Positions 21,167-28,693 are shown, counted from the stretch's first letter. The stretch: DNA of 64,000 nt from Pseudomonas sp. R37(2017) (GCF_002113375.1 NZ_NEHO01000001.1:62001-126000), one strand, 5' to 3'. Numbers and translations are program-made. Notes: generated by a model from the sequence alone, not told the origin.

Positions 21167-21361
21167 TTACTTCCGGTTTTCCATCATCTTGTCGGCCAGG
21201 ACCCTGGCCCTCTCGATCAACAGGTTCTGCCTGTCTTCGTGCGTAGCACCACCCACAACCGGGGCTGTCAGATTGCTTTCGGCAATCAATGCAGCACAGA
21301 AGTATTGATCCCAGACAACCTTGTCCACAGGTGCCTGCTTGCAGATTTGATCGACGTTCAT
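21167..21361 (-). CDS. Small hypothetical protein
   Basis: 64 aa from ATG 21361 (MNVDQICKQAPVDKVVWDQY), preceded by a good AAAGGAGC ribosome site. Soluble, helical, with two Cys and a basic C-terminus (LIERARVLADKMMENRK). Not recognised. The ribosome site and a terminator-like hairpin right behind it support a real gene. Confidence 0.6.
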   Translation of the reverse strand: MNVDQICKQAPVDKVVWDQYFCAALIAESNLTAPVVGGATHEDRQNLLIERARVLADKMMENRK

Positions 21362-22009
21362 AGGCGGCTCCTTTCAATGAGGCAGCCCAATTAGTTTACG
21401 CCTGAATGGCAAAGAATCCGGACCATCATTCACCGTTGTCCACCATTCGTCGCCTGCGAAACATCACGAGGAATCCAAGCGCATCCGTGGCTTGAGGATT
21501 GCAGATATCGCGCCTGACGTCGGAACGACAAAGTCCTGACGCGGCAGCCATTCAATCAATGCTTAAGGACTCCAGCGATACGCTTGGTCAGTCACCGGGA
21601 GATGTAACGTGTCAACGCTCAATGAAATCGCAATGAATCACGCGCGAATGGCTAAGGAGAAGGCAGCAGAGTCGACCGAACTGAGCGAACGACACCTCCA
21701 TATTGTAGGAAGCTTCGAAGTACCGTCCATCGATGCACAACAGAGTATTCCACTGCACCTGATCGCTGGCGCACAGGACGGGCACCATGGCCTTGCGGCG
21801 ACCTTTGCCCTCTGACTTCTACTGAGGCAGGCGACGATCTGAACGATTGACCTGGCAGCCACTGCTGGCCTGACTTCCGCTGAAGAATCGTCGCTTCTTG
21901 GACTCGATGATTTTGAAACTTGCTGTTACAAGTGCTAATCAATATCATTGATATTCAAATTCAAGGACGCAGGGAGCGCATTGTCCATACCAAAAAGGTC
22001 ATAACAATA
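21362..22009. other. Gene-poor stretch at the left edge of the accessory patch
   Basis: About 650 bp with only one weak candidate gene (21609-21815). No insertion-sequence ends, tRNA or recognisable remnant is seen. The sequence changes character around 21900, becoming AT-richer before the membrane protein at 22010. Confidence 0.4.
21609..21815 (+). CDS. Possible small protein, unrecognised
   Basis: 68 aa from GTG 21609 with CGGGAG 8 nt upstream. Helical, charged N-terminal half (NHARMAKEKAAESTELSERH), hydrophobic C-terminal half. There is no family resemblance I can name. It may be a real orphan gene or chance; the start signal is the main support. Confidence 0.35.
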   Translation: MSTLNEIAMNHARMAKEKAAESTELSERHLHIVGSFEVPSIDAQQSIPLHLIAGAQDGHHGLAATFAL

Positions 22010-22579
22010 ATGCTGAAAATGCTCCTCGTGTATGTTCATCTGCTCGCCACCTGTATCGCCCTGGGCAGGGTATTGCTGGCCGATCACAAACTTTGGAGCT
22101 GGCGCAAGAAAGCGCTGGATCAGGCGAAACAAGAGTATCTGGAAGAAACCAGGAAAATTGCCACCCTCGCGTTACTGGCCCTTTGGGGCAGCGGCCTATT
22201 GTTGGTACTTCAGGGGTATCTCCTCGAGGGCGCCGCCTACTTGCTCAACCAGAAACTCTGGGCCAAGGCGGCGGTTGTCGCACTGCTGACTCTGAACGGC
22301 GGTCTGCTGCATCGCGTCGGCTTCCCATTGTTGCAAAAAGCCCCTTTCGTCTTGTTGCCGGGCTCCGACCGCGGTCGCCTCGCACTCCTGGGGGCGTTCT
22401 CCATGAGTGGCTGGCTGTTTGCCGCTTTCCTGGGGGTCGCTCGAGCCTGGAATCATGTCATGCCATGCATGCATGTGATGGGGGTGTTCACGGCATTCGC
22501 GTTGGCGGCTTGTACCGTGGCGCTTGTGGTCGCCAGCACGGCGGGCACGCTACGCGGTGAGGAGCCTACGGTCTCATAG
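22010..22579 (+). CDS. Multi-pass inner-membrane protein, unknown function
   Basis: 189 aa from ATG 22010 (MLKMLLVYVHLLATCIALGR), with AAAAAGG upstream. Five hydrophobic segments. The first carries a His in a helix (YVHLLATC), and HRVGF, WNHVM and CMHVMG place further His residues in or near the membrane. This is reminiscent of haem- or copper-handling membrane proteins such as CopD/YjiP-like families, but no match is certain. It lies beside a mercury-type merR, convergent with it. Confidence 0.75.
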   Translation: MLKMLLVYVHLLATCIALGRVLLADHKLWSWRKKALDQAKQEYLEETRKIATLALLALWGSGLLLVLQGYLLEGAAYLLNQKLWAKAAVVALLTLNGGLLHRVGFPLLQKAPFVLLPGSDRGRLALLGAFSMSGWLFAAFLGVARAWNHVMPCMHVMGVFTAFALAACTVALVVASTAGTLRGEEPTVS

Positions 22580-22591
22580 CGGGTGTAGCAC

Positions 22592-22660
22592 AACTCAAGC
22601 ATGGATAGCCTGACACCTCCCTCGGCGCAGGCGCCAACCATCGCATTCATGCTTGAAGTT
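22592..22660. repeat. Imperfect inverted repeat between convergent genes
   Basis: AACTCAAGCATG (22592-22603) and CATGCTTGAAGTT (22648-22660) can pair with one bulge around a 44-nt loop. It sits between the membrane protein gene and merR. It could be a transcript-end hairpin; no further copies were seen. Confidence 0.4.
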
Positions 22661-22699
22661 GGGGCCTGACGCCTGTGCATGACGCCCTGCAACCAGGCA

Positions 22700-23098
22700 T
22701 CACTCCCTGTCCAGCGCATCGATGATAGGGCAAGCGGCCCCGCCGCCGCTTGCATCACACTCCTGCACCAGACCGCCCAGCACCTGCCGAATTGCAGCAA
22801 GGTCGGCCATCTTTTGCTCGATCAGGGCCAGTTTGCGCACGGCCAGCGCTCGAGTCTCGCGACAAGTACAGGCCGCATCCAGTGTCAGCAGCGCGCCCAC
22901 CTCATCCAGCGTGAACCCCAGCGCCTGCGCTCTCTTGATGAAGCGCAACCGTTTGACTTGCTCCGGTAGATAGCACCGATAACCGCTGAGCGGCTTTGGC
23001 GGCTCATCCAGCAAGCCGCGTCGCTGGTAATAGCGAATAGTCTCGATATTCACCCCGGCAGCTTGCGCCAACTTGCCGATACTCAGCCCTGTCGCCAT
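22700..23098 (-). CDS. merR: MerR-type mercury-responsive regulator
   Basis: 132 aa from ATG 23098, behind AAGGGGCG. The winged-helix DNA-binding domain begins LSIGKLAQAAGVNIETIRYYQ. The long dimerisation helix follows, and the three Hg(II)-binding cysteines are all present at 79, 114 and 123. The spacing of 35 and 9 equals that of Tn501/Tn21 MerR, which argues for mercury rather than CueR/ZntR-type sensing. It faces away from its mer-type operator, but most structural mer genes are gone. Confidence 0.88.
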   Translation of the reverse strand: MATGLSIGKLAQAAGVNIETIRYYQRRGLLDEPPKPLSGYRCYLPEQVKRLRFIKRAQALGFTLDEVGALLTLDAACTCRETRALAVRKLALIEQKMADLAAIRQVLGGLVQECDASGGGAACPIIDALDRE

Positions 23099-23108
23099 CA
23101 AACGCCCC

Positions 23109-23140
23109 TTGATTCTGTACCCGGGTACGGAGTGTAGAGT
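23109..23140 (+). promoter_or_regulatory. mer-type promoter/operator with long spacer
   Basis: TTGATT (23109-23114), then the dyad CTGTAC-CCGG-GTACGG (23115-23130), then GTAGAG or TAGAGT as -10 with a 19- or 20-bp spacer. The layout equals that of the Tn501 mer promoter (TTGACT, CCGTAC-N4-GTACGG, 19-bp spacer), where MerR untwists the DNA. A second palindrome, TAGAGT-G-ACTCTA (23135-23147), overlaps the -10. Confidence 0.82.
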
Positions 23141-23196
23141 GACTCTAGGTTAGATCGATTCAATGGAGAAAACGATGGTTCAACAGATCGGCGGGT

Positions 23197-23256
23197 CCTG
23201 AGGCATTGGCCAAGGCGACGATGAATGCGGGTTATCCCTCCACTGTGCACAAATGA
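23197..23256 (+). pseudogene. merP 3' remnant
   Basis: One frame reads PEALAKATMNAGYPSTVHK and then stop. This matches the C-terminus of MerP, the periplasmic mercury-binding protein, where ...KAT-x-x-AGYPS-x-V is strongly conserved. The rest of merP, with its GMTCxxC metal site, and all of merT are missing. The mer promoter is joined through a short stretch (an ATG after GGAGAAAACG at about 23175, reading only eight codons) directly to this tail. This implies an internal deletion of merTP. Confidence 0.75.
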
Positions 23257-23263
23257 GGCAGCC

Positions 23264-23494
23264 ATGAGCACCATCATCCTCGAGTCCGTGTTGACCTGCC
23301 CACATTGCGGTTTCGCCAAGCAGGAAGCCATGCCCACGGACGCCTGCCAGTTTTTCTACGAGTGTGGCAATTGCAAAACCCTGCTACGCCCGAACCCCGG
23401 CGACTGCTGTGTGTTCTGTTCGTTTGGAACGGTGAAGTGCCCGCCACTTCAAGAGCAACCCGGATGCTGTAGTGTGCGGATCGACCCGTGTTGA
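23264..23494 (+). CDS. GDCCVxC-domain small metal-associated protein
   Basis: 76 aa from ATG 23264, behind GAGG. Eleven cysteines: CPHC near the N-terminus, CGNCK in the middle, then GDCCVFCSFGTVKCPP and a terminal GCCSVRIDPC. The GDCCVxC signature defines a family found in mercury-resistance operons and their relatives. It would still be driven by the mer-type promoter at 23109. Function not established; mercury or other thiophilic metal binding is inferred. Confidence 0.85.
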   Translation: MSTIILESVLTCPHCGFAKQEAMPTDACQFFYECGNCKTLLRPNPGDCCVFCSFGTVKCPPLQEQPGCCSVRIDPC

Positions 23495-23552
23495 TTCGGT
23501 TTGCCAGACGCCCCCGAAGCGCCTCGAACCGTGGTTATGGGAGGTCAGTATC

Positions 23553-23648
23553 ATGTGGAGTCACTCCCTGATGCTCGTGATTGTCTACCTGACTATCACC
23601 CTCTGCATCGGCTGGTTGTATACCATTGCTCTCCTGTATTGGTTTTAA
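23553..23648 (+). CDS. 31-residue single-span membrane microprotein
   Basis: ATG 23553 is preceded by a strong GGGAGGT at the right distance. The product MWSHSLMLVIVYLTITLCIG followed by WLYTIALLYWF is one uninterrupted transmembrane segment with aromatic ends. Short membrane proteins of this type often assist larger complexes or metal transporters. It follows the GDCCVxC gene by 58 bp and may share its transcript. No known family recognised; too short to judge by composition alone. Confidence 0.55.
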   Translation: MWSHSLMLVIVYLTITLCIGWLYTIALLYWF

Positions 23649-23652
23649 CCCG

Positions 23653-23844
23653 ATGAATGACGATCGGTTGATCGGCATTGGGTGCCGTTTCTTGAGGCCG
23701 CCATCGCTGAACTCACGAACTGGATCGAGCGGCATGGCAGCAACGAGGTCGCCGAAAATGTGCACGCCATCCTGGAAACCTCGACGGGAATGAAGAGTTC
23801 ATCAAACTGACGCTCGCGGTGATGATGACGCCTCCATGGCGATG
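23653..23844 (+). pseudogene. Frameshifted small soluble protein
   Basis: Three successive frames give continuous protein-like sequence: MNDDRLIGIGCRFL from ATG 23653, then LEAAIAELTNWIERHGSNEV up to about 23780, then DGNEEFIKLTLAVMMTP from 23783. The two changes of frame are each explained by one missing base. Read together this is a helical acidic protein of about 60 residues. Either a decayed gene or two sequencing errors. Function not recognised. Confidence 0.5.
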
Positions 23845-23877
23845 CGCGTCATGGAGGGTTGTGCGGATTTGCTGGCA

Positions 23878-24102
23878 TTAGCAGTCTCCCCACCAGGACT
23901 TGGCCTTTCTATCGAACACTCGGTTACGAATGGTCCAGGCAACAGCGATCTGTCCGAGTATCTCTTCGCCGCGCGCCTCGTCCCCGATGGTTCGGGCGAG
24001 GATGTCGCGGCTTTTTCGGTAACTGCCATGACTTTTCTCCAAGCGAAAAACCGCTCGATGGCGGGAAGGGTTTGTGGTGCTGGTATGATGCTCGGCGCTC
24101 AA
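23878..24102 (-). pseudogene. 3'-truncated SleB-like cell-wall hydrolase
   Basis: The leftward frame contains ILARTIGDEARGEEILGQIA followed by VAWTIRNRV and KSWWGDC. That is the start of a SleB/CwlJ-type hydrolase domain, in which the ARGE glutamate is catalytic and SWWGD precedes the conserved VCxxPxQFSCW block. The frame stops immediately after SWWGDC, so the remaining half of the domain is absent. These domains occur in phage lysis modules, which suggests this is a phage relic. Confidence 0.6.
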
Positions 24103-24138
24103 GTATGGCGTTCAATTAAAACGGATCTACGAAAACCA

Positions 24139-26166
24139 ATGACCTCCTTATCTGAATCGCCGCAATCAACGGTCGATAAGCACCTGAGTCACCCTAAATA
24201 TCGGCCGGATATTGACGGGTTGCGCGCGATCGCAGTCCTGTCTGTCGTCGCGTTCCATGCGTTTCCATCCCTGATTCCGGGTGGGTTCGTTGGTGTCGAT
24301 GTCTTTTTCGTTATTTCCGGCTTCCTGATTTCCAGCATCATTTTCGGAAGCCTCGAGAGAAACAGTTTCAGTTTCGTGGAATTCTACAGCCGTCGGGTAA
24401 GTCGGATTTTTCCCGCGCTCTTGCTCATGCTTGCCGCCACTTGGGCATTCGGCTGGTTCGCTCTCCTTGCTGATGAATATATGCAACTTGGAAAACACAT
24501 TGCCGGAGGCTCTGTTTTCATATCAAATTTCGTGCTACGTGCAGAATCTGGTTACTTCGACAATAGCGCAGACACAAAACCGCTCCTGCATTTATGGTCC
24601 TTGGGTATTGAAGAGCAATTTTATCTGCTTTGGCCATTGATACTCTGGGCCGCATTTAAAATAAGACTGAACACCCTGATACTACTCATCTTGATTGGCG
24701 GCACATCGTTCGCCTTAAACTTAATGAGCGTGCAGCCAGATCCCGTTGGTACTTTCTACTCACCGCAAACCAGATTTTGGGAGCTTCTAATTGGATCATA
24801 TCTTGCCTATGTGACCATGTATAAAAGCCAGACATTCCCGAAATGGAGAGGGGTCGGTGGCCCAGTTATTCGAAACACCCAATCATTTCTTGGATTTACA
24901 TGCCTTGCAGTGGCGTTTTCTCTAACCACCAGGAACAACCAGTTTCCAGGCTGGTGGGCACTATTGCCAACTGTGGGCGCATCTCTCATTATCGCGGGAG
25001 GTCCACATGCATGGTTCAACAGAACAGTACTATCCAATCGAATATTCGTCTGGTTCGGACTTATCAGTTTCCCATTGTATCTTTGGCATTGGCCTCTTCT
25101 ATCATTCGCTCATATCCTGGAGGGGAGCACAGCCTCACCAACAACATTGAGCCTAGCTGTTGTGACTTCCGTACTCCTGTCTTGGCTCACATATAAGTTT
25201 GTCGAGCGCCCATTGCGCCTTAGCGCTTACAAAAAAACAAAAACAATTGCACTCACCGCTCTCATGTTATTTTTCGGGATGACTGGATACGCTACATATG
25301 TGAATGACGGCTTCAAATCTCGCTTAAATGACAGAGAGGAATTCGCGGAGTATTTTGAAAACTCTTTACCAGAGCGAAAATACTTCGCAAAACTTGAACT
25401 ATTCAAGAATTATCGTGGCGAGTGCAATTTTCAGGACACAGCCCAGTACGTCAAAGGGAACTCAACAAATGTACCAGTCACTGAAATAAACAGCAGTTGC
25501 TACACAAAGCAACTCCCAAAAGGCAAGACACTATTTATTTGGGGGGACTCTCACGCTCAACAACTTTACTCAGGATTAAGAAAAGAACTGCCTGAAAACT
25601 GGGATATCCTACAAGTCGCCAGTTCAGGATGCGTGGCGTCTCCCGACGTCAAGAACCCTTCAACCACAGATTTCTGTACGCAGTCGAACTGGTTTGCTCT
25701 GAAGCAAATAAAGCAAGTCATTCCAGACGTAGTAATTGTTGGCCAAAATGAAAACCACGACGCGGCGAATCTTCACCGTATTTTCCTGGCATTGAAAGAT
25801 GCTGGAGTCAAGCGCGTTATTTTTACAGGGCCTACACCACACTGGACAGTTGAACTTCCTAAAACGATCATGAAAACGCTGTGGATTAACACGCCAAGGC
25901 GCACTTTTTTAGGGCTAAACATGGTAGTTATGGATCAAAACACCGAGCTGAAAAAAAGCCTGGCCAACTCGGGAGCAATTTATGCCGATATAATAAACGC
26001 ACTCTGCAACAAAGATGGCTGCATGACCTACCTGGGAGATGACATTAAAGCAGGCATCACAAGCTGGGACTATGGACACCTGACGCCAATAGCGTCTGAA
26101 TACCTGGCAAAAAAACTACTTGTAGACCTTGTCACTAACGAACATTCAAAGACCGATCAAAACTAG
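24139..26166 (+). CDS. O-antigen/polysaccharide O-acetyltransferase (AT3-SGNH fusion)
   Basis: 675 aa from ATG 24139 (MTSLSESPQSTVDKHLSHPK). The N-terminal acyltransferase-3 membrane domain (about residues 20-370, some ten helices) opens with YRPDIDGLRAIAVLSVVAFH, carrying the RxxxR-equivalent and His motifs. A periplasmic SGNH domain follows, with GDSHAQ (about residue 468) and the catalytic Asp-His pair DYGHLT (about 643-646). The architecture of OafA-like LPS O-acetylases. Base composition is visibly AT-richer than the flanks and codon use differs, pointing to horizontal acquisition. Confidence 0.92.
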   Translation: MTSLSESPQSTVDKHLSHPKYRPDIDGLRAIAVLSVVAFHAFPSLIPGGFVGVDVFFVISGFLISSIIFGSLERNSFSFVEFYSRRVSRIFPALLLMLAATWAFGWFALLADEYMQLGKHIAGGSVFISNFVLRAESGYFDNSADTKPLLHLWSLGIEEQFYLLWPLILWAAFKIRLNTLILLILIGGTSFALNLMSVQPDPVGTFYSPQTRFWELLIGSYLAYVTMYKSQTFPKWRGVGGPVIRNTQSFLGFTCLAVAFSLTTRNNQFPGWWALLPTVGASLIIAGGPHAWFNRTVLSNRIFVWFGLISFPLYLWHWPLLSFAHILEGSTASPTTLSLAVVTSVLLSWLTYKFVERPLRLSAYKKTKTIALTALMLFFGMTGYATYVNDGFKSRLNDREEFAEYFENSLPERKYFAKLELFKNYRGECNFQDTAQYVKGNSTNVPVTEINSSCYTKQLPKGKTLFIWGDSHAQQLYSGLRKELPENWDILQVASSGCVASPDVKNPSTTDFCTQSNWFALKQIKQVIPDVVIVGQNENHDAANLHRIFLALKDAGVKRVIFTGPTPHWTVELPKTIMKTLWINTPRRTFLGLNMVVMDQNTELKKSLANSGAIYADIINALCNKDGCMTYLGDDIKAGITSWDYGHLTPIASEYLAKKLLVDLVTNEHSKTDQN

Positions 26167-26222
26167 AGCTCCAGCAGCGACTGCTTTTACGCATTTTCCA
26201 GCGCACAATAAAATGATTCACG

Positions 26223-26256
26223 GACTTTCCGGCCAGTTTATAACGACCGGAAAGTC
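26223..26256 (+). terminator. Hairpin downstream of the O-acetyltransferase
   Basis: Perfect 10-bp stem GACTTTCCGG / CCGGAAAGTC with a 14-nt AT-rich loop, 57 nt after the stop codon. No T-run follows. Likely transcript-end structure. Confidence 0.5.
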
Positions 26257-26347
26257 TGACCGCTGATCGTTTTGGGCAAGCGGCTATCAGCCAGGCAGCA
26301 GGTAGCGCTCTATGATTGCAACCTCGGCAGCGAGCCACGCCGCGTGG

Positions 26348-26497
26348 TCATGCGGCGCGGCGCAGCACCACAATGCGCTCAACTGCCCAGCCGCCAATCC
26401 CCGACCAGCGCACGAGGAATGCACCGCCGCAGATACTGGAGATTGTGGTGCTGATCGTTGCCACGACGAACTCTCGGACAGTTTTTGGCAACGTCAT
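26348..26497 (-). pseudogene. Possible holin-like membrane fragment
   Basis: 49 codons from ATG 26497 (MTLPKTVREFVVATISTTIS, then SICGGAFLVRWSGIGGWA) giving one membrane segment, then an abrupt stop. Just beyond the stop another frame continues plausibly (HDHAAWLAAEVAIIERY). It has the look of a small phage holin with a frameshift or deletion. The family assignment is weak. Confidence 0.35.
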
Positions 26498-26514
26498 CAC
26501 CACCCCACTACCCT

Positions 26515-26631
26515 GACTGCAGCTACTGGGATCCGGACAAGCCAGACGGCGAAGGCTGGTTCTGCCTGGCGATCCACGACACCGACGATGGCCCGGTTTG
26601 CTGGTCGGCGCGACGCGAGGTGACACCATGA
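26515..26631 (+). pseudogene. 5'-truncated small phage-like protein
   Basis: The frame DCSYWDPDKPDGEGWFCLAI then HDTDDGPVCWSARREVTP-stop is rich in Trp, Asp and Cys and reads like genuine protein. It has no proper start: upstream the frame becomes nonsensical. Its stop (CCATGA) overlaps a 17-codon frame starting MITLAWFAYVYCYKGMK at 26628, behind GAGGTGACACC. Probably a leftover of a phage-type gene pair. Confidence 0.35.
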
Positions 26632-26693
26632 TCACCCTCGCCTGGTTCGCTTACGTGTACTGCTACAAGGGGATGAAGTGACGGCCGCGAAGC

Positions 26694-26870
26694 TCACCTC
26701 CCCCTCTGCAGCCAGCCTGCCAACATAAAAGCAAGACCTTGAATTAAAAGGCCTAACGCCGAGAAACTAACCATTTCACCATCAAGCAGGTTGGCTATAC
26801 CAGCACTAACCCCTAATAAGGCCAACGGAATCCCAATGAGGAACAACGGATTTCGTGTCGCCCTATGCAT
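26694..26870 (-). CDS. 58-residue membrane microprotein
   Basis: From ATG 26870 (MHRATRNPLFLIGIPLALLG) to TGA 26694. Two hydrophobic spans: residues 8-27, then a short polar turn (NLLDGEMVS), then residues 36-53, ending with basic WLQRGR. Topology in-in by the positive-inside rule. The ribosome site is modest (GGGGTGGAACT). AT-rich codons differ from the core genes. No family recognised. Confidence 0.55.
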   Translation of the reverse strand: MHRATRNPLFLIGIPLALLGVSAGIANLLDGEMVSFSALGLLIQGLAFMLAGWLQRGR

Positions 26871-27046
26871 AGTTCCACCCCACTAATTAATTCTCCAAAT
26901 TAAAGCACAGAGCCTGCCGGTGTACGGCGGACGAGGATTTCCTATGCCCGCAGTTCAGCGTTTCCACGAAGCAGCCAACGACGCTCCGGTCAAACTCATG
27001 AACGAACCCAATATTTTGTGAACGTTCTGCATGAAATCCAGACAAC

Positions 27047-27077
27047 AAAAAAGGGCCCACCTTTCGGTGAGCCCTTT
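27047..27077 (-). terminator. Terminator of tRNA-Val(GAC)
   Basis: On the minus strand AAAGGGC-T-CACC, GAAA loop, GGTG-G-GCCCTTT and a U-run. It lies 29 nt downstream of the tRNA 3' end. Confidence 0.9.
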
Positions 27078-27105
27078 CAGACCGCCCAGCAGAGCGGATT
27101 TTGTT

Positions 27106-27182
27106 TGGTAGGCGCGATTGGACTCGAACCAACGACCCCCACCATGTCAAGGTGGTGCTCTAACCAACTGAGCTACGTGCCT
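27106..27182 (-). tRNA. tRNA-Val (anticodon GAC)
   Basis: 77-nt cloverleaf with encoded CCA. D-arm GCTCAGTTGGTTAGAGC, anticodon arm CCACC-TTGACAT-GGTGG (GAC, reading GUC/GUU), T-arm GTTGG-TTCGAGT-CCAAT. The acceptor stem AGGCACG/CGCGCCT has one A-C mismatch at pair 5-68. It stands alone at the right edge of the accessory patch. Confidence 0.93.
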
Positions 27183-27366
27183 GCTGTGAGGCGGCATTCT
27201 ACGGAATTCCGGAGGGGTGTCAACACCTTTTTTCGCGCTAACCCTATGAATATGCAAAATATTTAATTTTGCCGGTGCAAAGAAGATTTTCCGGGTGGCT
27301 GGCGGGCGATTTTCAACTCGGGTAGGATCAACGCATTCGTAAAATATATTAAACAGAGGCTGCCGA

Positions 27367-28650
27367 ATGGCTAACACTCCCTACCCAGAGTCCTACTACG
27401 CCGCATCGGCCAATGCGGTTCCTCCGCGCCCGGCGTTGCAGGATGATGTCGAGACCGATGTCTGTGTGATTGGCGCCGGTTATACGGGGTTGTCCTCTGC
27501 CCTGTTTCTGCTGGAGAACGGTTTCAAGGTCACGGTGCTCGAAGCCGCCAGGGTGGGTTTCGGAGCGTCGGGACGCAATGGCGGCCAGATCGTTAACAGC
27601 TATAGCCGCGACATCGATGTCATCGAGCGCAGCGTTGGCCCCAAACAAGCCCAGTTGCTGGGACAGATGGCCTTTGAAGGTGGCCGGATCATTCGTGAGC
27701 GGGTCGCCAGGTACAACATCCAGTGCGATCTGAAGGACGGTGGCGTATTCGCTGCCATGACCGCCAAGCAGATGGGTCACCTGGAGTCACAGAAGCGCCT
27801 GTGGGAGCGTTTCGGTCATACCCGGCTCGAGTTGATGGATCAACGCCGCATCCGCGATGTCGTTGCCTGCGATCAATACGTCGGCGGCATGCTCGACATG
27901 AGTGGTGGCCACATCCATCCGCTCAACCTGGCGCTGGGTGAAGCAGCGGCGGTCGAATCCCTGGGCGGGACGATCCATGAGCAGTCACCGGCCATACGCA
28001 TCGAACGCGGTACCAATCCGGTCGTGCACACACCACAAGGCAAGGTCAGGGCCAAGTTCGTCATCGTCGCCGGCAACGCTTACCTGGGCAATCTGGTGCC
28101 GGAGCTGGCCGCCAAATCGATGCCTTGCGGCACTCAAGTGATTACCACCGAGCCACTGGGCGAAGAATTGGCCAGGTCCCTGCTGCCTCAGGACTACTGC
28201 GTCGAAGACTGTAACTACCTGCTCGACTACTACCGCCTCAGCGGCGACAAGCGTCTGATCTTCGGTGGTGGCGTGGTGTACGGTGCGCGGGATCCGGCGA
28301 ACATCGAGGCGATCATTCGACCGAAGATGCTCAAGGCATTCCCGCAGCTCAAGAACGTGAAGATCGATTACGCCTGGACCGGGAACTTCCTGCTGACGCT
28401 GTCGCGCTTGCCCCAGGTCGGGCGCCTGGGCGACAACATCTACTATTCCCAGGGCTGCAGCGGCCATGGCGTGACCTACACGCACCTGGCGGGCAAGGTG
28501 CTGGCCGAAGCATTGCGCGGCCAGGCCGAGCGTTTTGACGCCTTTGCCGACCTGCCCCACTACCCGTTCCCCGGCGGACAAATGCTGCGTACGCCGTTCG
28601 CGGCGCTGGGCGCCTGGTATTACGGATTGCGCGACAGGTTCGGGTACTGA
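27367..28650 (+). CDS. puuB: FAD-dependent oxidoreductase, gamma-glutamylputrescine oxidase type
   Basis: 427 aa DAO-family flavoprotein. The N-terminal dinucleotide-binding site VCVIGAGYTGLSSALFL (about 32-48) is intact, followed by the GASGRNGGQI block typical of PuuB/OrdL proteins (about 66-75). The C-terminal YSQGCSGHGVTYTHLAGK closes the FAD site. It would oxidise gamma-glutamylputrescine or a related amine to the aldehyde plus H2O2. The name is by family resemblance; no other puu gene is adjacent. Confidence 0.85.
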   Translation: MANTPYPESYYAASANAVPPRPALQDDVETDVCVIGAGYTGLSSALFLLENGFKVTVLEAARVGFGASGRNGGQIVNSYSRDIDVIERSVGPKQAQLLGQMAFEGGRIIRERVARYNIQCDLKDGGVFAAMTAKQMGHLESQKRLWERFGHTRLELMDQRRIRDVVACDQYVGGMLDMSGGHIHPLNLALGEAAAVESLGGTIHEQSPAIRIERGTNPVVHTPQGKVRAKFVIVAGNAYLGNLVPELAAKSMPCGTQVITTEPLGEELARSLLPQDYCVEDCNYLLDYYRLSGDKRLIFGGGVVYGARDPANIEAIIRPKMLKAFPQLKNVKIDYAWTGNFLLTLSRLPQVGRLGDNIYYSQGCSGHGVTYTHLAGKVLAEALRGQAERFDAFADLPHYPFPGGQMLRTPFAALGAWYYGLRDRFGY

Positions 28651-28663
28651 GGGCACTGCATTT

Positions 28664-28693
28664 CATTGTGGGAGCAAGCTCGCTCCCACAATG
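28664..28693. repeat. REP palindrome
   Basis: CATTGTGGGAGCAAGCTCGC and its continuation form a perfect dyad (CATTGTGGGAGC ... GCTCCCACAATG). This is the GTGGGAGC-type Pseudomonas REP core. It lies between the convergent puuB-like gene and the xdhC gene. Confidence 0.85.

Noticed and set aside
21652..21948. Antisense frames at 21.65-21.95 kb considered as transposase remnants
   Set aside because: No DDE motif, no terminal inverted repeats and no resemblance to a known insertion-sequence family.
23836..24138. Upstream extension of the O-acetyltransferase by 101 residues
   Set aside because: The extension is not acyltransferase-like, overlaps the antisense SleB-type fragment and lacks a ribosome site. 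ATG 24139 starts a normal family N-terminus.
21000..27200. Integrated element with att sites at tRNA-Val(GAC)
   Set aside because: No integrase gene and no second copy of the tRNA 3' end was found in the window, so only debris of uncertain origin is supported.
27018..27266. Open frame across tRNA-Val(GAC)
   Set aside because: It translates the complement of the tRNA and its terminator; no independent support.
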